The notes under the pieces are model-generated. The model had not been told where the DNA came from. It was given only the letters and a program-made list of their open reading frames with translations, and did not search any database. This document shows, piece after piece, positions 1-6,161 of a DNA stretch of 15,828 bases. How positions within the stretch are numbered: the first letter of the stretch is position 1; each line of letters begins with the position of its first letter. A program made the translations under genes and the position numbers. Source of the stretch: SW-6-46-9 sp964452185 (GTDB lineage Bacteria; Patescibacteriota; Minisyncoccia; Phycocordibacterales; SW-6-46-9); contig CAYVKO010000014.1 of the NCBI GenBank assembly GCA_964452185.1, positions 1 through 15,828 on the forward strand, in the 5' to 3' direction.

Positions 1-909
1 GTTTGTGATAAGCTCTCTGTTCTCCGGTATGTCAGAGACAATGCAAGGAAGCTTACTCGCCATCGCTTCAAGCAAAGCATTGCTCATGCCCTCCTTCCGG
101 CTTGGCAGCACGAACACATCTGTAGCTGAAAGGATACTATAGACATCGCTTCGTTTGCCAAGAAACCGCACACTTTCTTCTACTCTCAGCCTGGAAGCAA
201 GCTTTTTTAAATTACTTTTTTCTTCCCCGTCGCCAACCAGTAGTACATTTAAGTTTGAGATTTCATCTTTGAGCAACGCAGTAGCCTCAATGAGTGTATC
301 CAGATTCTTTTGAGAGTGGAGACGTGCTACTGAAGTAATGACAAAATCGTCTTTTGTAATTACGCCGTCTTCATATAAGTGGTCAGTATCGATATCAGGA
401 TCCGGCAGTGGTATACCGTTAGGGATAACTGCTGTGCAACCTGGAAGATTGTAGTGCTTTTTGTAGAAATCCATCACCGCTTGACTGTTGGTAAGTACAC
501 AATCCGCAAGCCATAGCGTTAGCTTTTCTACTAACTTAAAGTGCCAATTCTGATGCTTGTTGCGAACAAAAGAAACCACCTTCGGAACGCCAAACAGCTT
601 TCCAGAGATACGGCCAAAGATGTCGGCATGTATCAGGTAATTGATCTGCACGTCCGGTTGAATATCTCCCAAAATTTTTTTGTATCTGAGAACACCTGCA
701 GGATTATACTTGTTTTTCATGCCAAGAGAGCGTACTTCAATCCCGACCTCCTCCAACTTCTCGCCCATCTTACCAGGAGCACGCATTGAACATACTACGT
801 GCCGGCCTTCATCCAGCCTTGGAATCACTCGGGCAAGAAACGTCTCCGCTCCGCCACCTGATTCCAAGCCGGTGATAAAGTGCAGTACTGTTTTATCTTG
901 TGTGGTCAT
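1..909 (-). CDS. GT4-family glycosyltransferase, C-terminus cut by window edge
   Basis: This frame was read by hand from the ATG at 909 and stays open for 303 codons to base 1, so the C-terminus is missing. It is a GT-B fold, GT4-family glycosyltransferase, which moves a sugar from a nucleotide-sugar donor to an acceptor at the cytoplasmic face. Visible marks are the N-terminal Rossmann strand with a glycine-rich turn (FITGLESGGGAE, 11-22), the VIPNG segment near 161-165, the donor-binding R196 and K201 in SVARLHSQKN, VGDG at 225-228, and the E-x7-E motif EGMSNALLE (E273, E281). The start lies 2 bases after the stop of the preceding glycosyltransferase gene, so the two are surely cotranscribed. 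No Shine-Dalgarno is seen. The donor and acceptor cannot be read from the sequence. The family call is firm; a role in surface glycan assembly is inferred from the epimerase and second transferase next to it. Confidence 0.9.
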   Translation of the reverse strand, partial: MTTQDKTVLHFITGLESGGGAETFLARVIPRLDEGRHVVCSMRAPGKMGEKLEEVGIEVRSLGMKNKYNPAGVLRYKKILGDIQPDVQINYLIHADIFGRISGKLFGVPKVVSFVRNKHQNWHFKLVEKLTLWLADCVLTNSQAVMDFYKKHYNLPGCTAVIPNGIPLPDPDIDTDHLYEDGVITKDDFVITSVARLHSQKNLDTLIEATALLKDEISNLNVLLVGDGEEKSNLKKLASRLRVEESVRFLGKRSDVYSILSATDVFVLPSRKEGMSNALLEAMASKLPCIVSDIPENRELITN

Positions 910-911
910 GC

Positions 912-2051
912 TTAGATAATTCGTTTATATAAATCAAGGTAGCTCTCAACGCTCTTTGAAAGCAAAAGCGTCTCCGCGCAGTCATCGCCGGCGCGTGCGG
1001 CATCTCTTGCCTGCTTATCCTCCAGCAGGCTTGAAAGCTTGTCTTCAAACTCCTCTTTGGACCCTTTTGAAAATAGAGCTTTTTCGTTACCGCATACTGT
1101 TTCGGGATTACCGCCTACACGCGAAGCAAGAATCGGCAGATCTGCATGCACCGCTTCGGTCAGCGTCATCGACACACCTTCGTACAACGATGGAAGAACA
1201 AAAATATCGAACGATTTCAAAAGACGAGCTGCCCCCGGTATGCTTCCTGCAAAATAAACCGGTTCGTTGATACCCAAATCTTGCGCTTTCTTTTGAAGGT
1301 CTTCTTTGAGCGTACCGTCACCGATGATTACCAGGATCGCATTTTGGTGTTTCTTGCCGACTTTAGCGAACGCTTCCAGTAAGAATCCGTAATTCTTCTG
1401 TGGACTCAACCGGCCAATGGTGCCGATCACTTGCCTATCCTCAAGATCCACGCCGAGCTTGTTTTCAAGCTTCCCGCAAGCTTTATCTCGTTTCAGATAC
1501 CCAATAGCTTGCGGATCAATACCGGGACGTATAACAACACTCTTTGCGGGTGCGAGTCGGCGACTCTTGGCTATCTTTTTGTCGTGTTTACATTGAAACA
1601 CTCCCGTGTCCACGAAAAACGAAAAAACCCAGAATGCTAACCAATAAAACCATTTTAGGGGAGGGATGGCCGGATAGTGCGGAGAGATTATAGACAGCCC
1701 ACGAAACGTGAACACTGTCTTTGGTCGGCCGGAAGATAGCCTGGCCGGAAGCGTGCCGGATAAGGCTGAAGAGCTGTTGAGGTGCACTACATCAAAGTCA
1801 CTCTTATTCAGATACTGCCAGAATTCGAACCACCACGTGATTATCCTCAATGGATTGGAGCGTGAAAGATTATTGAAACGCTTGAAAGCAATACCCTCCT
1901 GCCTGAGCTGTGCAGGAAGCCAGTCGCCGAAACTTCCAACACCGACAGTGACATCTACCCCCTCCTTCTTTTTAAAGCGTTGCGCTAGGTTAAGGACACG
2001 CTTTTGGGCACCGCCAAGATCACCTTTGGTGACTACAAGTAAGACCTTCAT
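912..2051 (-). CDS. GT4-family glycosyltransferase
   Basis: This is a full-length 379-residue GT-B glycosyltransferase. The N-terminal domain starts with MKVLLVVTKGDLGGAQKRV, the usual acceptor-side Rossmann strand and glycine loop. A hydrophobic, aromatic stretch at about 131-148 may touch the membrane and a lipid-linked acceptor. The donor domain carries IGTIGRLSPQKN (R214, K219), IIGDG at 242-246, and the E-x7-E motif EGVSMTLTE (E291 to E299), followed by SRVGGNPE. The ATG overlaps the TGA of the epimerase gene by 4 bases (ATGA), and the next transferase begins 2 bases after the stop, so translation is probably coupled. It is only distantly like the neighbouring transferase, so the two likely add different sugars or linkages. 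The family is clear; the sugar donor is unknown. Confidence 0.92.
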   Translation of the reverse strand: MKVLLVVTKGDLGGAQKRVLNLAQRFKKKEGVDVTVGVGSFGDWLPAQLRQEGIAFKRFNNLSRSNPLRIITWWFEFWQYLNKSDFDVVHLNSSSALSGTLPARLSSGRPKTVFTFRGLSIISPHYPAIPPLKWFYWLAFWVFSFFVDTGVFQCKHDKKIAKSRRLAPAKSVVIRPGIDPQAIGYLKRDKACGKLENKLGVDLEDRQVIGTIGRLSPQKNYGFLLEAFAKVGKKHQNAILVIIGDGTLKEDLQKKAQDLGINEPVYFAGSIPGAARLLKSFDIFVLPSLYEGVSMTLTEAVHADLPILASRVGGNPETVCGNEKALFSKGSKEEFEDKLSSLLEDKQARDAARAGDDCAETLLLSKSVESYLDLYKRII

Positions 2052-2998
2052 AGCAGTTCAACAATATCATTCTTTTGGAACCATTCGACTTGCTGTTTCA
2101 CGCCTTCTTCGAGTGTAGTGCTTGGATCGTATCCAAGAAGCTCTCGTGCTTTGTCGATGTTTGCTGAGGTCTTTGACTGATCGCCAGGACGCGGTGGCTG
2201 GATGTCCATCTCTATGTCTTTGCCCACAGCTTGCTCGACCGCCTCGATTGCTTCGCCGGTGGTGCGTGTCACATCAGAGCCGACATTGATGATTTCACCG
2301 CTGGCTGTATCTTTGTTTTCCAGCGTAGCCTTTATCGCTTCTACTACGTCACCAACAAACGTAAAGCTTCGTACATGCGAGCGTGACCCTTCATAGAGAG
2401 GAAAGGCAGTATCAGTTGCTGCGGCATGGATCAGTTTCGTGAAGAGCTTCTCTGGACGCTCACGCGGACCGTAGACAGAAAATAGTCGAAGGCTTGTTAC
2501 GTCATCTAACTTATCCTGGCGGTGATATGAGAGAGCAAGCTGTTCGGCAGCCAGCTTCGTGACACCGTAGTCGGAAGCCGGCTTTGGCTCCGCATCTTCG
2601 GGGCCGGTTGCTTCAAGTCCATAGACTGAAGAGGTTGAGATATTAATAAAAAACGGAGAACCCTCCAGCTTTCGGCAAGCTGTAAGTAGGTTGTTTGTAG
2701 CTTTAATATTGTTACGTTCGTATGTATCGAAAGAAACATCAGACGAGATGCCTGGCTGAGCTGCAAAATGAATTACCACGTCAGTACCCGCAAGTACTGA
2801 ACCGAGATCATCTTCAGCCAGATCCAACTCATGAAAATCAACTCCTTGGTCTTGGAGTTTTGAAATGTTTTTCTTTTTTAGCTCAACAGAGTAGTGCGGT
2901 GATAGACTATCTACCGCCACAACCTCATTGTCTTCGCTAAAACTTTCAGCTATGTGTGAGCCTATAAAACCGGCTCCACCGGTCACAAGTATTTTCAT
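2048..2998 (-). CDS. NAD-dependent epimerase/dehydratase (extended SDR, sugar-nucleotide modifying)
   Basis: The 316-residue protein is an extended short-chain dehydrogenase/reductase of the UDP-sugar epimerase type. It binds NAD through GGAGFIG (7-13) and ends its second strand in VVAVDS. The catalytic set is S124 in STSSVYG and the Y144-x3-K148 pair in DYGVTK. LRLFSVYGPRERPEK (170-184) and PPRPGDQSKTSANIDKA (268-284) are typical of UDP-glucose and UDP-glucuronate 4-epimerases. It would convert a UDP-hexose or UDP-hexuronate, feeding the two downstream glycosyltransferases. It overlaps the GIY-YIG gene upstream and the transferase downstream by 4 bases each. Length is normal for the family. 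UDP-glucose 4-epimerase, UDP-glucuronate 4-epimerase or a 4,6-dehydratase cannot be told apart with confidence; the first two fit better than the dehydratase. Confidence 0.92.
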   Translation of the reverse strand: MKILVTGGAGFIGSHIAESFSEDNEVVAVDSLSPHYSVELKKKNISKLQDQGVDFHELDLAEDDLGSVLAGTDVVIHFAAQPGISSDVSFDTYERNNIKATNNLLTACRKLEGSPFFINISTSSVYGLEATGPEDAEPKPASDYGVTKLAAEQLALSYHRQDKLDDVTSLRLFSVYGPRERPEKLFTKLIHAAATDTAFPLYEGSRSHVRSFTFVGDVVEAIKATLENKDTASGEIINVGSDVTRTTGEAIEAVEQAVGKDIEMDIQPPRPGDQSKTSANIDKARELLGYDPSTTLEEGVKQQVEWFQKNDIVELL

Positions 2999-3255
2999 CC
3001 CGATAGAGAATTAAAATTTTCTAAACGATTCTTAAGATACTTTTTTCCGTTTCCGGATTTTAAATATTTTTCTCGATTTATGGCGTCTTTTTGATTCATA
3101 CAAGCTTCATAGTAAATAAGTTGAAGTGGCTCTCGACCTTTTGTTGATTGCACGTTTCCATCGTTATGATCTTCAAGGCGCTTCTCTAAGTTGCCGGTAT
3201 ATCCGGTGTACCAATTACCGTCCCTCTTGCTTTGTAACACATAGACATAGTGCAT
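2995..3255 (-). CDS. stand-alone GIY-YIG domain protein (YhbQ/UPF0213-like)
   Basis: This small 86-residue protein is a single GIY-YIG nuclease domain and nothing else. The first strand YVYVLQS (3-9) stands for GIY, and WYTGYTGNLEKRL (15-27) for YIG with the conserved catalytic Arg at R26. The metal-binding Glu is likely E62 in INREKYLKSGNGKKYL. This matches the YhbQ-like class, whose role is uncertain: DNA repair, a selfish nuclease and nucleic-acid cleavage have all been considered. It is the first gene of the run that continues with the epimerase and glycosyltransferases, and its TGA overlaps the epimerase ATG by 4 bases. That places an unrelated nuclease at the head of a glycan operon. 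Only a weak purine stretch (AAGAGA) stands before the ATG. Family call is firm; function is open. Confidence 0.9.
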   Translation of the reverse strand: MHYVYVLQSKRDGNWYTGYTGNLEKRLEDHNDGNVQSTKGREPLQLIYYEACMNQKDAINREKYLKSGNGKKYLKNRLENFNSLSG

Positions 3256-3287
3256 ATAACTATTCTCTTACGGGACAGGCTGGTTTC

Positions 3288-3296
3288 ATTATGACA
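3288..3296 (-). promoter_or_regulatory. extended -10 promoter for the GIY-YIG / glycan operon
   Basis: On the minus strand the bases read TGT CATAAT, an extended -10 element (TGn plus a 5/6 match to TATAAT) at 3293-3288. Transcription would start near 3281, giving a leader of about 26 bases before the ATG at 3255. No good -35 lies at 16-18 bases, which is common when an extended -10 is used. The position between the upstream terminator (about 3350) and the first gene of the operon supports it. Sequence match only. Confidence 0.45.
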
Positions 3297-3348
3297 TTTT
3301 TTGGTGTATTTTTCGAGCAACAACCCCACACTTTAGCGCTTTTTCAAT

Positions 3349-3383
3349 GAAAAAACCACCCACTGCGTGAAGCAATGGGTGGT
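3349..3383 (-). terminator. intrinsic terminator of the 104-residue membrane protein gene
   Basis: The minus strand reads CCACCCA (3382-3376), a loop that itself can pair through TTGC/GCAG, then TGGGTGG (3362-3356), followed at once by six T (3355-3350). Perfect 7-bp GC-rich arms plus the T-run make a classic Rho-independent terminator. It lies 12 bases after the stop codon at 3395. Confidence 0.88.
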
Positions 3384-3394
3384 GTGGTTGTGAA

Positions 3395-3709
3395 CTAATG
3401 AAGGTATCGGTGTTGTAAGTAGATCCACAATGCCTTAAGTGGATACTGATTTTCTCGCTTGCGAAACTTCCGGGTGCCTATCACTACAGCAAAGATGGGC
3501 ATAAGGGTTCCAAGAATGGTTTTACCCACTCCTTCTGCCTGTACGATCAACCCTACACCGGAAACAAAAATAGCCCCCAAGAAGACGAGTCCTAGTAGCC
3601 TGTAAGTCAAAGCTTCTGAAGGGCTCCATATGGGCGCTGTTTCAGGATCCTCTTGATTCAGTTCGTAAAGAGCTCGCGAATACGTAAATTTCTTTCGATC
3701 TGTTGCCAT
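3395..3709 (-). CDS. small membrane protein with two predicted helices, unknown function
   Basis: The frame encodes 104 residues: a polar N-terminus (1-32), two hydrophobic segments at about 34-57 and 64-80 separated by a short loop containing QAEGVGK, and a basic C-terminus with RKFRKRE and a final PLKALWIYLQHRYLH. No family is recognised with confidence. The layout of two close helices followed by a basic tail with an aromatic Y-x-x-x-R-like end resembles small PrgI-type proteins of Gram-positive and Patescibacterial type IV secretion loci. That is a guess on shape only. The gene stands alone, with its own promoter (3755-3782) and its own terminator (3349-3383). Start ATG 3709 has no Shine-Dalgarno. 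The flanking signals and membrane-protein composition make it a real gene in my view. Confidence 0.72.
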   Translation of the reverse strand: MATDRKKFTYSRALYELNQEDPETAPIWSPSEALTYRLLGLVFLGAIFVSGVGLIVQAEGVGKTILGTLMPIFAVVIGTRKFRKRENQYPLKALWIYLQHRYLH

Positions 3710-3754
3710 GTCAGGAAAAGAATCGTGAACGATGACTGCTCGAATCTAGTAGAG

Positions 3755-3782
3755 AGGATAAATGCAGAGTATATATTGTCAA
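3755..3782 (-). promoter_or_regulatory. sigma70-like promoter of the 104-residue protein gene
   Basis: A perfect -35 TTGACA (3782-3777) and a -10 TATCCT (3760-3755, 4/6) are separated by 16 bases on the minus strand. The start site would be near 3748, about 39 bases before the ATG. Within this leader, 3722-3733 holds a small dyad ATCGT-TC-ACGAT that might be an operator or an RNA fold; this is unproven. Confidence 0.6.
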
Positions 3783-3820
3783 GTCGTACTAAGCACCAAC
3801 TCGCATTTACCTCCATACAT

Positions 3821-3852
3821 AAAAAAAGAAGCGAGCGCTTATGCACTCGCTT
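3821..3852 (-). terminator. intrinsic terminator of the 65-codon gene
   Basis: On the minus strand AAGCGAG (3852-3846) pairs perfectly with CTCGCTT (3835-3829) around a 10-base loop. One C follows, then seven T (3827-3821). It begins 6 bases after the TAA at 3859. The sequence is nearly the same as the terminator at 4149-4174. Confidence 0.9.
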
Positions 3853-3858
3853 GTAAGT

Positions 3859-4056
3859 TTATGCCTCAAAAACCATCTTTTTGTGGTCGTAAAATTCTAG
3901 TTTCCTTATTTCGTCCAAAACTTTCTTAATACGACCAGGGGTGGTTACGGGCGTTGTGGTGAATGGGTTTTTTCTTTGTTTTTCGCTTATTAACCGCTGG
4001 TTCAAGCCAGAATCTTTTTTGAGAGAAGGAAAAGAGTGCGGGGTGGGCCAAGCCAT
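3859..4056 (-). CDS. 65-residue basic protein of unknown function
   Basis: A short frame of 65 codons lies between a promoter-like site (4104-4132) and a strong terminator (3821-3852). The product is basic and polar, with a Thr/Pro stretch (FTTTPVTTPGR, about 32-42) followed by a likely short helix (IKKVLDEIRKLEF). There is no signal peptide or membrane segment, and I recognise no family. The ATG at 4056 lacks a Shine-Dalgarno. The transcription unit is well supported, but whether it acts as a protein or as a small RNA of about 270 bases is not settled by the sequence. It belongs to the same row of one-gene units as the genes on either side. Confidence 0.55.
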   Translation of the reverse strand: MAWPTPHSFPSLKKDSGLNQRLISEKQRKNPFTTTPVTTPGRIKKVLDEIRKLEFYDHKKMVFEA

Positions 4057-4103
4057 AATGAGTCTGGCAGTTTATGGATGTAACGTTCTAAAAAGCTGTT
4101 GAC

Positions 4104-4132
4104 AATATAGCAAAAATCCTCTCCTATTTCCA
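4104..4132 (-). promoter_or_regulatory. promoter of the 65-codon gene
   Basis: The minus strand has -35 TGGAAA (4132-4127, 4/6), a 17-base spacer and -10 TATATT (4109-4104, 5/6). The predicted leader is about 41 bases. The -10 context TTTGCTATATT is the same as in the promoter at 4522-4551, which argues for shared origin or shared control. Confidence 0.5.
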
Positions 4133-4148
4133 GCAGCTTTTGTCTAAT

Positions 4149-4174
4149 AAAAAAACGAGTGCTTGCGCACCCGC
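4149..4174 (-). terminator. intrinsic terminator of the 96-residue protein gene
   Basis: The minus strand reads CGGGTGC (4173-4167), loop GCAA, then GCACTCG (4162-4156): a 7-bp stem with one G-U pair, followed by seven T (4155-4149). It follows the TAA at 4189 by about 15 bases. Confidence 0.9.
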
Positions 4175-4188
4175 TTGATAGTGAAAAA

Positions 4189-4479
4189 TTAAGAGTCGGA
4201 AAGCTCTTCCTGAATGTGAAGGCCGTTAGCTTTTAAGTGCTCACGTATCCCCTTAAAGTCATGAGGGGATACGGAAAGCCTTACCAAAGTCGGCCCCTTT
4301 CTTTCGTGGCTAGCCTGATAATCTTCGGTGGCTTGGTAGATCAAGCGCCAGAAGTCTTCGCGATCTACCCTCCTTCGATCACAACGATTAACGTTATTGG
4401 GAGGTGTTGTTACGAACAAGGTTTTTCTGGTTTCCGCTACATAACGAGCCAAAAACCCAGGAGGGTTTCCTACTGACAT
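4189..4479 (-). CDS. 96-residue charged protein of unknown function
   Basis: I set the start at the ATG 4479, giving 96 residues. An in-frame TTG at 4551 would add 24 residues, but it lies inside the -35 box of the gene's own promoter, so it cannot be in the transcript from that promoter. The protein is soluble and charged: a Pro-containing N-terminus (MSVGNPPGFLARYVAE), a CDRRRVDRED basic/acidic patch near 33-42, then two likely helices ending in EHLKANGLHIQEELSDS. No family is recognised. The leader of about 36 bases has no Shine-Dalgarno. The gene has its own promoter (4522-4551) and terminator (4149-4174). Reality as a transcription unit is well supported; function is unknown. Confidence 0.68.
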   Translation of the reverse strand: MSVGNPPGFLARYVAETRKTLFVTTPPNNVNRCDRRRVDREDFWRLIYQATEDYQASHERKGPTLVRLSVSPHDFKGIREHLKANGLHIQEELSDS

Positions 4480-4521
4480 AAAAGGTATGAAGTTTATGTA
4501 AATGGACCGTGAACTAGGTTT

Positions 4522-4551
4522 AATATAGCAAAGCTTTATTCTATATGTCAA
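4522..4551 (-). promoter_or_regulatory. sigma70-like promoter of the 96-residue protein gene
   Basis: The minus strand shows a perfect -35 TTGACA (4551-4546), an 18-base spacer and -10 TATATT (4527-4522, 5/6). It is the best two-part promoter in the window. It lies 28 bases after the stop of the lamin-tail gene, for which no terminator is visible, so some read-through into this unit is possible. Confidence 0.7.
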
Positions 4552-4579
4552 TTATACTACTTGCTAGATTATTGATGTG

Positions 4580-6121
4580 CTACATCTCATTAATATCTAT
4601 ATTTCCAGCTAAAAGTTTTGGGTTGTCTTCAGCAACTGCAAACCGACGCATAAGCACAATACCGCCAAGACCTGCTAGCAAAATCATTGTAAGCACGGCA
4701 GCCCACTGAAAAAACATCCCGTCATCGCCTGTGGCCGCCGCCGCTGCTTGTGACGAACTCGAGAACGTATCCTCCAGCGAATTACCATCCGGGTCAGTTT
4801 GCGTACCGCTTTCCGACGACTGAGTATCATTTTGGGTTTCAGGCTCGGTTTCACCTTCAGAGCTTCCGGGTGATTCACTTGTTTGACCAATCTCATTATC
4901 ATCACCAGAAACAGACATTGACACCGTGCTGGTTCCGGTAGATGGTTCGCTGGCTTCTTGTGAGGTATTTACCGGTGTTCCGTCCGGATACCAAAGCTCA
5001 GCAGCACTTGACCCGGACAAGCCGGAGACGTTGTTCTCCACCGTAATGTCTTCTCCGGCAAGCACGCTGGTATGCGCCGGAAAGGTAAACATATCACCAC
5101 CGTCAACTAAATGCCATCCGGACAAATCAAGATCACGAGATAAGTTATTCGTAACAGCTACGTAACCATCTTCACCCGACCGTGTATCGGAAACCGCAAC
5201 ATCTGCAGCGACTACGCTTACAGCCAGTCCGTCAGAAAAGCTTGTCGCAGCATCAGATACAGAAAGCATGGCCTTATACTCGCCCGGATGATTATACGTA
5301 TAGAAAACATCGGCTCCCTCTTTCGTGTCTCCGTTACCCAACGACCAGCGAACTGATCGATCCTCAAGCAAGTTTTCGTGGGACGCCTCGACTGTTCCGG
5401 ACAATCGTACAGGAACGCCGGCTATAGCATTGATGTCATTACCCGCATCTATTGTGATCGTGTCCGCATTCGTATCTGCCGCACCCGCAACTTCACCAGA
5501 CGAACTTTCCTCTTCGTTTTCTGTGCGTGGCTCAAGCACATAGATGGAAGAAGATTCATCTGCGTCATCCGTGTCCTCCTCTTCATCCACTGAAGGGTTA
5601 TGAGACTCACTAGCATTTACCTTGCCCGGAGTTGGCTGTGCTGCAAGCCACGACCCAGAAGATAGTTGCAGAGAGTTGCCGTCTCCGTCTGCACCTGTAT
5701 CCGGATCATAATGCAAGCTATCTACGACCGTGCCGGAAGCATTCACCAAGCTGACAGGTTCGCCTCCATTGCGCAAACCAAAGCTGGCATCAAACAACAG
5801 GCCGGAGAAATCAGGAAAGTCAGCCTGAAACTTTGCCGGATCCTGCACGATAACCGCAAACTCACCGGAAGATAAGGAGCTTTCAGATACAGCGGTTAAC
5901 CTGTGGTCTGTTTCGTTTTCTCGAAAGTTCCAGGTAGAGAAGTCTATCGATTGACCTGATGTGTTTTCTACCTCGATCCATTCATGGCCACTGTCAGTAC
6001 CTTCCGGGCTGTACATAACTTCCGTTACCTGCATTTCGGCTGCACTCACAAAAGTTGGAGCAGCCAACAAACAAAAGAACGTGAAGGCGATACTTGCGCC
6101 TTTCTGGAGAGTGTGTTGCAT
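4580..6121 (-). CDS. secreted membrane-anchored LTD-PKD-LTD surface protein
   Basis: This 513-residue protein has a signal peptide (hydrophobic 9-26, likely cut after VSA at 25-27). A first lamin-tail domain covers about 29-168: VTEVMYSPEG, EWIEVENTSG, the W64 strand, LRNGGEPVSLVN, and the closing TPGKVN. An acidic Ser-rich linker (171-215) follows. A PKD-like domain covers 223-305 (WSLGNGD, YTYNHPGEY, LSVSD). A second, shorter LTD-like unit spans 306-385 (VTNNLSRDLDLSGWHLVD). A long Ser/Thr/Glu stalk (386-468) leads to a C-terminal membrane helix at about 470-490 with MRRF behind it, leaving a short cytoplasmic tail. It is thus a type I surface protein with its domains outside. Lamin-tail domains occur on many exported bacterial proteins and nucleases; no nuclease motif is visible here. 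A -10 box TATAGT ends 6 bases before the ATG, so the mRNA may be leaderless. Confidence 0.88.
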   Translation of the reverse strand: MQHTLQKGASIAFTFFCLLAAPTFVSAAEMQVTEVMYSPEGTDSGHEWIEVENTSGQSIDFSTWNFRENETDHRLTAVSESSLSSGEFAVIVQDPAKFQADFPDFSGLLFDASFGLRNGGEPVSLVNASGTVVDSLHYDPDTGADGDGNSLQLSSGSWLAAQPTPGKVNASESHNPSVDEEEDTDDADESSSIYVLEPRTENEEESSSGEVAGAADTNADTITIDAGNDINAIAGVPVRLSGTVEASHENLLEDRSVRWSLGNGDTKEGADVFYTYNHPGEYKAMLSVSDAATSFSDGLAVSVVAADVAVSDTRSGEDGYVAVTNNLSRDLDLSGWHLVDGGDMFTFPAHTSVLAGEDITVENNVSGLSGSSAAELWYPDGTPVNTSQEASEPSTGTSTVSMSVSGDDNEIGQTSESPGSSEGETEPETQNDTQSSESGTQTDPDGNSLEDTFSSSSQAAAAATGDDGMFFQWAAVLTMILLAGLGGIVLMRRFAVAEDNPKLLAGNIDINEM

Positions 6122-6127
6122 AAATTC

Positions 6128-6133
6128 ACTATA
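6128..6133 (-). promoter_or_regulatory. -10 box placed for a leaderless start of the LTD gene
   Basis: TATAGT (5/6) on the minus strand is followed by 6 bases (GAATTT) and then the ATG at 6121. Transcription would begin at or next to the start codon. No convincing -35 is present, so this rests on the hexamer, its spacing, and the same layout at alr and rsmI. Confidence 0.4.
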
Positions 6134-6161
6134 TCAAAAGAAAAATTCGGTTTTGGCTTAC

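Noticed and set aside
541..2118. Several plus-strand open frames across the glycosyltransferase genes
   Set aside because: They are antisense shadows of well-conserved GT4 genes with correct motifs on the minus strand.
4099..4104. Perfect TTGACA on the plus strand
   Set aside because: No -10 box lies 16-18 bases downstream and no plus-strand gene follows; it overlaps the -10 of the minus-strand promoter.
4480..4551. N-terminal extension of the 96-residue protein from a TTG at 4551
   Set aside because: The TTG is part of the -35 TTGACA and the codons after it cover the -10, so they would not be transcribed from this promoter.
4684..5593. Open frames on both strands inside the LTD gene
   Set aside because: They come from the biased Ser/Thr/Glu codons of the stalk and domains; none has a recognisable domain or signals of its own.
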